Positions 53,801-64,000 of a stretch of 64,000 nucleotides of DNA are shown here, in pieces. The translations under genes were made by a program, and so were the position numbers. Every line of letters begins with the position of its first letter. Within the stretch, counting starts at the first letter, position 1. The notes below the pieces were generated by a model. The model did not search any database and was not told the DNA's origin. It saw only the letters and a program-made list of their open reading frames with translations. This DNA comes from Buddleja alternifolia. Its lineage: Eukaryota; Streptophyta; Magnoliopsida; Lamiales; Scrophulariaceae. The stretch spans positions 5,394,001 through 5,458,000 of the forward strand of contig CM033402.1 of assembly GCA_019426215.1 (NCBI GenBank), in the 5' to 3' direction.

Positions 53801-56310
53801 ACTTAATCATGAGAGGCGATGCCGCTTACCACTTATCCCTATGTGTCCATGAACTTTGAAGAAGATTATCTTTTCAGGGTTGTTAGATAAATTATAATGT
53901 GAACTTCTTTATTTTAGTTGATTTCTTTTGTTTCCAATATTTACTTTGACAATTAATTTCGGCAAATTTCATGGATCATATGAATGTTGAATGTCAAGGT
54001 TAGAACTTCAGAGACGTAGCTGTACGAGTAATAGAGCTGCCTCATTTTTCTTGTTGAATTGAAACTGCTTTGAGCTGCTGGATGTTACTTGAGGCTCTGT
54101 TTGTCCTTTGTATGACCCAAGCTCTTCTCTAATCAACATTAAGAAGAAAATATATTGGAAGTCCAATATCTCAACATATACGGTACAACAAATTTACATC
54201 TAATATTGAATTCTAAGAAATAGGAACACATATCCAATCAACTTTTTATTTTATATTGTAAGTTAAAATGGATATGAATGAAAAAACTTAGCTCAACAAA
54301 CTAATCTATTCTAAATTTATTTTCCGTAGCTCATTCGGCAGAAATTTTGGAATCCTAACTCTAATCACACATAAATTTAGTGACTTTTGAAATTTAAATA
54401 TCCCTATGCAATTCAATTTTTTAATGGTAAAAGAGTCAAAAACAAATAATAAAAATAAATTTTAAGTATCTATAACAATAAAAATTATAATTACATTAGG
54501 TTTCTACTATTCAATTACATGTAGACAAAACATATTACTCGATCATATTTATTTATCATTAAAAAAAGAAGATTAAAAAGAAAACTTAGTCTGCTTGAAC
54601 TTGGAACAAACAAATTTATAATACAAATAAATATAAACTATACACATCTCGTTGTTTATATTTTAATTTTTAACTAATTTATATGAATATTACGTGATGG
54701 AGAAAATTGAATATCATCACAAAAAAGCATACAAAAAACAACTTAAGGCTTGGGAAAAATTTGCAATTAGGCGCCATTTTATTATCGTATTAATTCATTA
54801 CTAATATAATGGTGTTGGAAGATATATTGACATCTGCTATTGTAATTTAATATAATTTGTCATTTTCATTTCGTGATGACTCACACAACACGTCTTTTTT
54901 ATTTAACCGCCCTTTTTTCTTAACACTCAAGAGCTTAGCTAACATTATTTTTGAAGGGTTGATTTCATTTTATCCGTTTAACTTACTCATTTGGCATTGC
55001 ATCAACTATAGTCTTATTGCTATAAAAAAATTGAGAAACAAAAATAATAATAAAAAATAGAAAGACCAAAAATAAAAAGACTACATAAGTATCCAGATTT
55101 TGAGCCATAACGAAGAGATTATTATAAGACTCAGTGAGAGGAAAGAAGAAATAAAACGCTCGATTCATCAAAATTAAGCAACATAGTGTGTAAAAGAATC
55201 ATGAACTTACATAAGAATTTATTTAGTGATATTATTATATAAATCTTGATTTTTAATTCACTTAATTTCATCAAATATTTATTCAATTTTTCATGTCAAT
55301 CATTAGTTAATTTTTTAAATAATAATAGTTTATTAATTAGTAGTTCATTAGTTAAGTTATTATTTTTTTATGGGTAGTTAATTTATTATTCAAGTTTTGG
55401 ATTTATCAAGTTATACGATTCACATGTGACACACGTGTTGTTTACTAGTAAAATAAAAAATATCGAACTTGTGCCCAAAACGACAGAGAATTCATGTTTT
55501 GAGGACGCAGTTTCTCTTATTGAATATTTTATTAATTACAGTAAATATTTAATAAATATAAAACATTCAATTCAATTTTCTGTTCGGTTTGTTTAACCAG
55601 TGCCTAAAACCGAGAACCAGAATTTTTAATAAATGGAAACCAAACTGACTTTTTGGATTCGGTTTCAGTTCGAACCAAATTGTCGGCTTCCGGTACAATT
55701 TTACCGGGAACCATACACACCACTCCTTATTCATGATTCATGAATGAATGAAAGATAGTGGAATAGGATCGATAGCTAAGCAAAGCCATATAAAGGAAAT
55801 CAGATTGTGCCTTCTTACATATATACGCTTTGAATGCTATATATATTTCATTCTCAGTTTGTATGAGGCAGCTGTTCTCTAATCAACATTAAGCTCTTCT
55901 TACTTCTCAAGTGATATTATTATTAAGAATCCAGATAAGTAAGATAAATTGCTGAAAAATGTAAACGTAGTGTACAAATATTAGTACTTTTGACTCCTAA
56001 TTTTATTGACCGAATTCAAGAAGTTCATAACAAAATGCTTATTGTTGCACTTTAAGCCCTTCTCTAAAAACAACTAAAGGAATTGTCAAAGGACAATGAA
56101 CACTTCTAATTATACTTCGCCCAAGTACCTCTGCAATGCACAATACATCTGCATTCATTGTCGTCCAAACAAAACTCCCCAACTTAGAATGTAATACTAT
56201 CACATAAAGAAAAACAAAACATACTTGAATCTTTAATTCTGTATCTATGCATATCTCTTAATGACATGCAAATCGTGCAACTTACATAATCAAATCATGC
56301 TTCAACGAAC
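53801..56310. other. Spacer between the two duplicate segments, no gene seen
   Basis: AT-rich DNA. 54297-54592 is a diverged copy of 44700-44962 (AAATTTAGTGACTTTTGAA, TTTTTTAATGGTAAAAGA, AATTTTAAGTATCTATAACA). TTCTCTAATCAACATTAAG occurs at about 54125 and 55874. Small ORFs have no recognisable domain. Confidence 0.6.
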
Positions 56311-56809
56311 CTCAAAATTATCCCTTTTCACTACTACAAACTGGGTAGCAAACTAGGATTTTTTAATTATTTGCTCATTGCTTGTCTTTTGACGCGAATA
56401 CAAACATTGGTATGAATGCACCCGGTTACTCAACAAGTATTTTTTCTTCAGCTTATCGTCTTTTGACGCGAATACAAACATTGGTATGAATGCACCCGGT
56501 TACTCAACAATTTATTTGCTTTATATGTACTCCTATTTACTTAAACCCAAGTTTAGGACTAGCTCAAAAGGGATAATCAAAAGAAACACATCACAATCAT
56601 CGATTATGCTCATCACTTAATCTACACAACATCTCAAGAATACGCATTTCAACTAAATCCAAGATTCAACCATGTTTTAAGCCTACTTTATATCACAGTT
56701 TCACATTCTTCAGTTACGATACTATGTTAGCACGACAATATCATGCAAAAAATTACTATACACCACAAAAATACGAGCACGAAAGGAAAAAAAAAATTAA
56801 ATGTTACGT

Positions 56810-58179
56810 TTATACTAAGTCTGAAAGATTAGGAGCAGCTTGATCAAGGGCGGTAAAGTACTGATATCCGACACCGTCCACGTCTTCTGAAGCTAATTCT
56901 TCAAGAATATTGCCATTAGGAGCTTGATCAACAAGAAAAATCTCATTATTTTCCCAAACAGCCCCCGCAGCTTCTTGACCATAATCAACTGGAGGAATCT
57001 CGATATTCTCTAATTCTCTTCTGTTTGTGGTTCTTAAGTGGATTCCACACAAAACCCAATCATCCAGCTGCAAGAACAACGAAAAATATAATACTTTAAT
57101 TTTATTTGCCTAAAAAATGTAAAAAAAGCAACAAAAGAAAGGGTTAATTAATTAATAGAGTGAGTTACATTCTTACCCTCATGTTATCTTCATTTCTTCT
57201 GTTTCTTGTAGGTTGATCAACCGTATATTCATGCATGATCCAATTAGTCTTGGAATGATTTGGAGGCTTGCCTTCATAAAAGACCAATGATTTCTTGAAC
57301 CCAATAATTTCTCGACGATTGTTACGAATGGGTTTATCTGCTCCGGTGGCCTTCCAATAGCCCGATCCTGCTTCTCGATTAGGGCGATTTCCATTCCGAT
57401 ACTTGCGACTCCTTGGTGTGAAAAAGTAATACTCATCTTTTCCAACATTATGGAACATCCCTATGTAATTAAAGAAAAAAGAAAAGAAAATTAAGATACA
57501 AGGTGTTTAAGATTCAAGTAGGACTAGTCTTGCACAATTAAGAGAAACTCATCAACCACCGATCATAATATTGATAATCATGAATTTGCAGCTGAAACTC
57601 ATCGCTATCATCATCATGTAATTATATATAATTAGCAATGCATATATATATATATATATGTATTCATGTCTCTATATGTAAGTTCACGAAATCTGATCTA
57701 ATCATAAGACGTGATTTTCGTTGAACAATTCACAATTCACAATTTACGCTAATTCGAAAACTGCAAATTATTATAATTCTTTCTGTTTAATTCTTAATAC
57801 ATCACTATAAGAACATATATAAAACTATCAATAATATTATCATGTAGTCATATAACATAATCTAAATATTACAATAAAAAAACAGTATACACTTATGGAT
57901 CTATGCTATTTAATTTAATTTGTTTACAAGTGTTTCAAAACAATAAATCAAAATCATAAAGATAGATATGAAGAAAACTATTAAAAATATAAATAACGAA
58001 ACAAAGAATCGAAGAAACTTACCTGTCAATGTTTGAGGATTAAACTCGTATACATTGGCATCATGTATATAATCAAATCTGAACGTCTCATTCCGGATTT
58101 TTTCCTTCAAATAATGAGTAATGAGTTCGTCGTCATTCGGGAGAAAACGATAACCTATTGGGATCTGATTAGACGCCAT
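56810..58179 (-). CDS. NAC-domain transcription factor, copy 2 (three exons, open)
   Basis: This is a nuclear DNA-binding regulator of the plant-specific NAC family. Exons are 58023-58179, 57177-57460 and 56810-57067 (GACAG|GTAAG, CATAG|GGATG, GAGG|GTAAGA, TGCAG|CTGGA), giving 232 aa. Subdomains are A ([19 protein letters not shown]), a short B ([12 protein letters not shown]), C ([29 protein letters not shown]), D ([26 protein letters not shown]) and E (LDDWVLCGI). The C-terminal region is short (about 75 aa) and acidic. The ATG at 58179 was chosen because a TATA-like run near 58277-58285 leaves only a few bases before the in-frame ATG at 58242, which would add 21 residues (MSNIFTSQLSPPSQSQLQQRT). 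Subdomain A has LPNDDE where most NACs have HPTDEE. Copy 1 at 45488 is frameshifted. Confidence 0.87.
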
Positions 58180-58276
58180 TGTACGTTGTTGGAGTTGTGA
58201 TTGTGAAGGAGGAGAGAGTTGTGAAGTGAATATGTTTGACATGAAGAGAAAGGACTCTACTAGTAGTCTAGTACTA

Positions 58277-58285
58277 ATATATATA
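58277..58285 (-). promoter_or_regulatory. TATA-like box of NAC copy 2
   Basis: ATATATATA on the minus strand lies about 100 bases before the chosen ATG. The same sequence precedes copy 1 at about 46940-46949. Confidence 0.45.
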
Positions 58286-58703
58286 GTAGGACTTCTTTAT
58301 TAATGTTTTTGTTTTGATAATTAGATATGATTACTCTGTTAGATATGGCTGAATTTTCTACAAAAGGTAATATATCAAAATAGTAGTAACTAACTCAATC
58401 TATGTCCTAATCTAAATAATAATTCTGATTGGCTGACTCTTTTATTTGATCTCATCAAAAACAGATTTTTTAGATCAGTTAAATATTTTATCAAAATATA
58501 TAATTTGCCATATATGTTAAGAGCTGACTTGCAATGCAAGTTCCTGGAAAATAGGATGAAAACAGTAATTAATTAGATTACTTTTTCTAACCGTCTCTTA
58601 ATATTTAGGTGACTAGCTTGTATGTTACAAACACCTGTATATATCGGTAGTAATGTGATAATAATAATATACACGGTTTCAAAGAGTTCCTTACTTAGGT
58701 GCA

Positions 58704-58940
58704 AAGTTGCAATAGTACTGGGGGACGAGCCGAGAAAATCGCGCTAAAAGGGGCTAGGTTTTATTTTTAGTATTTTTGACATTCATTGTAATTTGTACAT
58801 CTTTTATTAATAGTAAAAATACTCTCTCTCTAACCCAAAAAAAAAAAAATACTCTCTCTCTCTTTTCCGTGGATATAGACAATTGTCGAACCACGTAAAT
58901 TCTTGTGTCTTTAATCTTTATGCTCGTATTTCGTGAATTA
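58704..58940. repeat. LTR-like remnant, copy 2
   Basis: Same text as 47365-47600 (GTGGATATAGACAATTGTCG, AACCACGTAAATTC), duplicated with the segment. It has no coding part. Confidence 0.4.
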
Positions 58941-59054
58941 TAATCATCCTTATTTTATTGATCTATTTATATGTCCAAAATGAAATAACGATGAGCAAGT
59001 AGCTGATGGTATCATTAGTTGTACCCCTGCCACTTATAATGCAATTGATAATTT

Positions 59055-59999
59055 ATTTATTTTTTGACAATGAAAGCGGTAGCATATATTAAAACTCAAA
59101 TGGGAAAGTCCAACAAAATAGAAGAAACGGCTGAATCCGGAAGAACAAGAACAGGCTCTTGACTATCCATCGCAGCCTTTGCCAAACAATGAGCAACAGA
59201 ATTACCTAAACGTTTAACAAAAGAAAAGGAAACAGAATTAAAAACATCAAGAACTAAGCGAAGATCAGAACAAACGGCACCAAGAGGAGAAAGGTCTAAA
59301 CTCGAGTTGCGCATCTTTTGGAAAACAGTCATACAATCGCCCTCAAAAATCACGTCGGGCCATCCCTCTCTAATAGCCAAACCAATCGCTTCCTTCAAAC
59401 TCAAAAATTCGGCATGCTCCGGGGACGAGAGAAAATCAAAACGAACACAACACCAAGCCAAACTTGTCCCTTCATAGTTCCTACCAATAACCCCAGCCCC
59501 CATCACTCCCTGGTCATGCGAAAAGGCCCCGTCAAAATTAATTTTAATGACATTTACTGGTGGAGCAGACCATGAATTTGGAAGGGGAGAACTCAAACTA
59601 GTAGAATGTGAGTATAAAGCATGCTGAAAAGCATTAAGAAAATAACGCGCAGCAACAACAAGTGATCCCGGCATCATTGTAGTATGAACCATCAACGATT
59701 GGTTTCGATTAAACCACAAAAACCAACACAAGACCAAGAAAGAACTATATTGCAAGGAATCCAATTTACTATATAACTCTTGGAACCATGCAGTTATATC
59801 CCCGGGCCATGCGCTGATTATATCCCACGGAAGAAGAGAGAAATTCCACACTCTACGAGCATAATTACAAGACAACAAAACATGCATCATATCCTCATTA
59901 GTTTCAAAACAAATTGGACATTCCCCCGACACATCCATATGGCGACGAAGAAGATTTAAACCTGTGGGTATCGCATTAATACATACCTTCCAGCAAAAG
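59055..59999 (-). mobile_element. 5'-truncated LINE with RNase H, copy 2
   Basis: It is flanked by ATGCAATTGATAATTT at 59039-59054 and 60000-60015. It is the same insertion as at 47716-48663, with one codon fewer (YARRVW versus YARSRVW) and a few substitutions. The open frame (to 59096) holds the zinc region CPICFETNEDMMHVLLSC and the RNase H residues in INFDGAF, AEFLSLKEA, FEGDCMTVF and NSVAHCLAKA. Confidence 0.93.
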
Positions 60000-60135
60000 A
60001 TGCAATTGATAATTTTAGTTCTTCATATTTCGTAACTCTTTTGAAGAGAGAAGTAATTGTAGAACCAACCTGGATTCCCCTAAAAGAACTGATTGACAAT
60101 GAATTCTCAAATTTCAATTATAATTTAAGAAAATT

Positions 60136-60995
60136 ACAATAACTTCTCCTCTTATTTAGTGTAATTACAGTTCAGTATGCTTATTTTGAGCACATAACAA
60201 ATAACCCCCTCATATAATAAAATCTTAAAATTGACCCATTCCATTCGAAAACTAATGGAATTTGCTGACATCATCAAGAAATATTATTTAATTTTCCTAT
60301 TTTGTTCTTGAAGGGTGAATGTAATTTTCATATTAAAGAGGATGTAATATAATTGTAACTTTCAATTAGTTTTAAATAAATAATTTTGTTAAAAGCTTAT
60401 GAACATCTTGATCATGAAGTGCAACTTCGGCCAATTTGAATATTTTTTAGAAAATGAAAACAAATACCAAGATTCGATTTATTTTAGGAACAATATCATA
60501 ATTCAATGCAGATAAATCTAAATTAGTAGTTTGTTAAAAAATATCAAACCAATTAGTAAATTAAAATAAATTAAAAAAATAAACATATATATATAAGATT
60601 ATAATAAAAAAGAAAAATAAAAAATGTATATTATGGAAAAATTATATAAAAAGGACAAAAAAAAAAGTAACAGAAGTCCTTCGTATAGGGGGTTGAATTT
60701 AAGGATTTATTATAATAGGGAGTTGTCTGTTATATTGATCCAATAAAGCGGACTACATTCTAATTACACTAAATAAGGAGGGTGTTAATGTAATTAATCA
60801 TTTTTTAATTATATTTTATTTTTATAAGGCTAGGTGTAAGATTGACATTTTATATTTTCCGTCACACTTGAGTAACGGCTGTTAGTCAGAGGCGGTTGAA
60901 TGTAAAATTTTATTATAAGAGGGAGGTGTTTGTTATTATGTGTCAACAATAAGCAGAATGAATTGTAATTACACTAAATAATAAGAGGGATAGTA
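60136..60995. repeat. Inverted-repeat element, copy 2
   Basis: Second copy of the 48797-49660 element: a left arm at about 60136-60235, a right arm at about 60708-60805 and an extra right-arm copy at about 60895-60990. Small indels (for example GTTAATTAATGTAATTACTC versus GTTAATGTAATTAATC) separate the copies. Confidence 0.55.
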
Positions 60996-61687
60996 AGTGT
61001 GATTAACCTTACAATTTAAGGTTGTAAGATCTTATAATCATGAACAAGTTACAACTTTAGGACTTGAAATTGCCACCAAAAAACTAGTCTTTTCAGCAAA
61101 CTCTTTTTGCATTTAACCATATATAAGTCCTGAATTCGAAATAATTTCCCCTAAAAAAATTTAGTGAGTCCACTTCAACTTGGAAAGAAGTTTGGGAAAT
61201 GCACTAAGAAAAATCAGCATCATAAGTTTATAACCAATCTGAAAACTCCAAGCCAAAATTACTAAAATTGTCCCATAATTTAGCGGAATCCTGTTTTGGT
61301 CCAGTTAAAAAATATTTGGAATTAATGGTCCCATTGTTTTTTTAACATTCTCCAATTTAGTCCAAAATCTTAGAAATAATCCCATAATTTTCTAAGGGTT
61401 GGCCAATTAAGGACCAGTTTCATTTTTCGGCAACTAACTCGCGGGAGCAAATATCACATGACAAATATATGATCTCCAAAAACTATTTGGAGGGAAAATT
61501 GCCAATAAAATCCTTATTTGCACGCAAAAGCCCCAATTTTTTTCATATTTATTTTTCTTCAAATTGAGTATTCAATTTTTTTTCTTCAAGTTCTTGGTTA
61601 TGTATGCAATCATTTCTCTTGGATAGATCCACTTCTTGGGGAAACACTCAACACTTGAAGTAGACAATAAAGAATTGGGTTAATTAC
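60996..61687. other. Intergenic DNA, no gene seen
   Basis: Counterpart of 49661-50358, AT-rich, without a supported gene. Confidence 0.5.
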
Positions 61688-61820
61688 TGATAGAGTTCTA
61701 GGTTGTAAAGGAGAGAACTCACGTAATTGTGTTGTATATTATGTTGTGAATAATTACAATAAAAGGGCCCGGGCTATACAATATGGGCCGACATATATAT
61801 GCTAATTATATACACTAACA
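61688..61820 (-). repeat. Short copia 3' LTR, copy 2
   Basis: Matches the 133-bp LTR at 50359-50491. Confidence 0.75.
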
Positions 61821-61828
61821 CCCCCCGA

Positions 61829-64000
61829 CAATCTGAGCAGTGGGACCAACGCGAAGATTGGCCCTAAGCTGAATAAATTTCGGTGCAGGAAGCGGTTTGG
61901 TGAAGATATCAGCAATCTGATCAGAGGTAGGAACATACTTCACCACAACATCACCTATGGTAACCTTTTCTCGGATAAAGTGATAATCGATCTCAATATG
62001 TTTCGTCCGGGCATGAAAGAGAGGATTGAGAACAAGATATATAGCACTGATGTTATCACAGAAAACCCGAACTGGATGTGGAAGAAAAATGCCAAGATCA
62101 CGAAGAATAAACCCAAGCTAGCATGTCTCAGCAACGGCATACGCAATGGAACGATACTCAGACTCGGTGCTGGAGCGAGAAACAGTAGCCTGTTTCTTGG
62201 CTGACCAAGAAAGAAGATTGTCACCAAGATAGACAGCATAGCCAGTGGTAGAACGTCGACTATCATGACAGCCAGCCCAGTCAGAATCAGCATAAACTGT
62301 AAGAGAATCCAAGGCAGAGGGACGAACGAGTAAACCAAAATCAAGAGAGCCCCTGAGATAACGCAAAATTCTCTTAACCATCTGAAAATGAATATCTCGT
62401 GGAGAGTGCATAAACTGACTGACAAGAGTAACTGCATACGCAATGTCTGGTCGAGTATGAGTGAGATACTGAAGTCCACCAACAATACTATGATAGAGTG
62501 TCGGATCCGAGAAAAGGTTACCCTCCAGAGCCGAGGGAGTGGATTTCGTAGAAAGAGGAGAGGCCACAGGCTTCAAACTCATCATATCAAAACGCTCAAG
62601 AAGCTCTGTAGCATACTTTTTCTGCGAGAGGAACAGTCCCTGAGAGTCCCGAGTGGCATGAATCCCCAAAAAATAATGAAGGTCACCCAGATCCTTCATA
62701 GTAAACTCCTGTGAAAGCCGTGAGATAAGACTAGTAACACCCTGAGAATCATTTCCAGTAAGGATAATGTCGTCCACATAAAGTAACAGAACCAGAGTAA
62801 TGGAGGCAGAGCGATAGATAAACATGGACATGTCAGCCTTGCTACTAGTGAAACCAAATCGCAGCAAGTAAGAACCAAACTTCTGAAACCAAGCACGAGG
62901 AGCTTGTTTCAGACCATACAAAGCTTTCTTCAACTGACAGACATGGGAAGGAAACTGAGGATGTATAAAACCACGGGGCTGAGCCATATGAACAGTCTCT
63001 GAGAGATCACCATGAAGAAAAGCATTCTTCACATCAAGCTGTCGAATAGGCCAGTGATGAGAAATGGCAATAGAGAGAACTGTACGAATCGTAGTAGGTT
63101 TAACCACCGGACTGAAAGTCTCACCGAAATCAATACAAGCCTGTTGCTTAAACCCTTGAGCTACTAAGCGAGCCTTATAACGCTCAACAGAACCATTAGG
63201 TCGTAATTTAACTCGATACACCCATTTAATTTGGAACCTACAAGATTCTGAGAAGGATCAGGTGGAACAAGAATCCATGTGTGATTGGCTTGAAGAGCAT
63301 TAAATTCTTCAGCCATGGCAGTACGCCACAAGGGATCCTTGGTTGCCTGTGTATAACATGTTGGTTCAAGAGGGGGAGAGACAGCAGACAAAGAGGGGGG
63401 ATACGAGGCTTACAAGTACCATCACGAAGGCGTGTAACCATGGGATGATGAGAAGGAGCAGGAGGAGTAAGGGGAAGAGAGACACCTGAAGAGGTGGTAT
63501 GAATATCGACCAAGGTGGAAGACGAGGGGGAGGAGGACGAAGGTGTAGACTCAGAGACAGAGGAACACGGTGAGGATGATGAAGGAGAGGAAAAAGAAGA
63601 AGTTGACAGTGAGGATGAGGAAGGAGAAGAAGAAGAAGAAGAAGAAGAAGCTTCGGGTGACAGAGAAGGACCATGCGGAAGTAGAGGAGAGGCAAGGGGG
63701 AGAGTGGGTGTGGGATCCTGATAGGGAGGGTAAGGGAGAGAGATGGGATAGGAGGATGTAGATGGTTCAGAGGAATCAGAGGAGGCGGAAGCAGATAGAG
63801 ACTGAGGATAGGGAAAAGTGGTTTCATCAAAAACCACATGGCGACTAATATAAATAGACCCGGAAACAGGATCAAGACAACGATAGCCCTTATAATCAGG
63901 GGCATACCCAATGAAGATACAAGAGACAGAATGAGGTGCAAGCTTATGCTGGGCACGATGACCAAGATGAGGAAAGCAGGCACAACCGAAAATCCTAAAG
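61829..64000 (-). pseudogene. Copia pol, copy 2 (RT and RNase H frame intact, frameshifted upstream)
   Basis: RT to RNase H is open for 367 codons (62118-63221), including LDVKNAFLHGDLSE, LKQAPRAWFQKFGSYLL, the catalytic LLLYVDDIILTG, MKDLGDLHYFLGIH, and VYADSDWAGC of RNase H. It carries the same frameshift before the RT (at about 63238) and the same TAG after AVAETC as copy 1. It also has a private loss of one G in the G-run near 63402, which shifts the linker. Unlike copy 1 it keeps Gln in LKQAPRAW. Confidence 0.9.

Larger units (their letters stand above)
56311..64000. repeat. Large direct segmental duplication, copy 2 (runs off the window)
   Basis: Nearly identical to 44994-52664 in the same orientation and order, at an offset of about 11.3 kb. 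In the coding parts copy 2 is mostly the better preserved one (NAC open, longer RT frame), but it lacks one G in a G-run at about 63402. Confidence 0.95.
61688..64000 (-). mobile_element. Ty1/copia element, copy 2 (3' half; rest beyond the window)
   Basis: LTR at 61688-61820 (133 bp, TGTTAG...CTATCA), polypurine tract GTCGGGGGG (about 61821-61829), RNase H and RT frame 62118-63221, then the Ser/Pro-rich linker up to the window end. The upstream protease and integrase parts lie outside. Confidence 0.9.

Noticed and set aside
53801..56310. Possible gene between the duplicates (for example 54857-55060)
   Set aside because: Frames are short and AT-driven with no domain or splice model. Part of the region is an old repeat.

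Overview
This window is plant nuclear DNA, most likely from a eudicot and possibly an asterid of the Lamiales type. The clues are spliced genes with GT-AG introns, a CYP76-class cytochrome P450, NAC and F-box/FBD-type genes, Athila-type Ty3/gypsy, Ty1/copia, LINE, SINE and CACTA elements, and AT-rich intergenic DNA. The taxonomic guess is an inference from gene style only.

Layout. (1) 1-20475 is the 3' part of an Athila/Tat-type Ty3/gypsy element: pol (1-2839), a broken post-pol env-like ORF (3833-5123), a polypurine tract and a 3' LTR starting at 6813. The LTR is interrupted near its end by a CACTA transposon (10739-20396, 3-bp target duplication AAC). The junction of LTR and CACTA left end has been amplified into five tandem 664-bp units (7551-10869). 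The CACTA element has no visible catalytic transposase. It carries an apparently intact three-exon F-box/FBD-like gene (469 aa) and a TNPA/Transposase_24-like last exon. (2) 20476-25700 holds AT-rich DNA, a tRNA-derived SINE with a 10-bp target duplication, and a degenerate copia fragment with a very short LTR. (3) 25708-30202 (minus) is an apparently intact two-exon CYP76-like P450 gene of 499 aa. Its single intron has grown to about 3 kb by insertion of a 5'-truncated LINE and a probable solo LTR. Its upstream region is a tandem duplication. (4) 31535-40188 is a nest: a degenerate LINE (plus) holding a near full-length LINE (minus, 15-bp target duplication), joined to the 3' end of a copia element and its LTR. 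(5) 40189-44980 has a second, broken copy of P450 exon/intron-edge sequence, a plant-mobile-domain (PMD) pseudogene and AT-rich DNA. (6) 44994-52664 and 56311-64000 are two nearly identical copies of one segment in direct orientation. Each holds a NAC gene (copy 1 frameshifted, copy 2 open), a 5'-truncated LINE with a 16-bp target duplication, an inverted-repeat element and a dead copia element with 133-bp LTRs. The second copy runs off the window.

The likely functional host genes are the CYP76-like P450, NAC copy 2 and perhaps the captured F-box gene. Nearly everything else is transposon-derived. The sequence features most worth a second look are the chimeric LTR/CACTA-end tandem array, the gene-carrying CACTA element, the recent NAC-containing duplication, and a GC-rich palindromic repeat shared by LTR-class elements of two different superfamilies.
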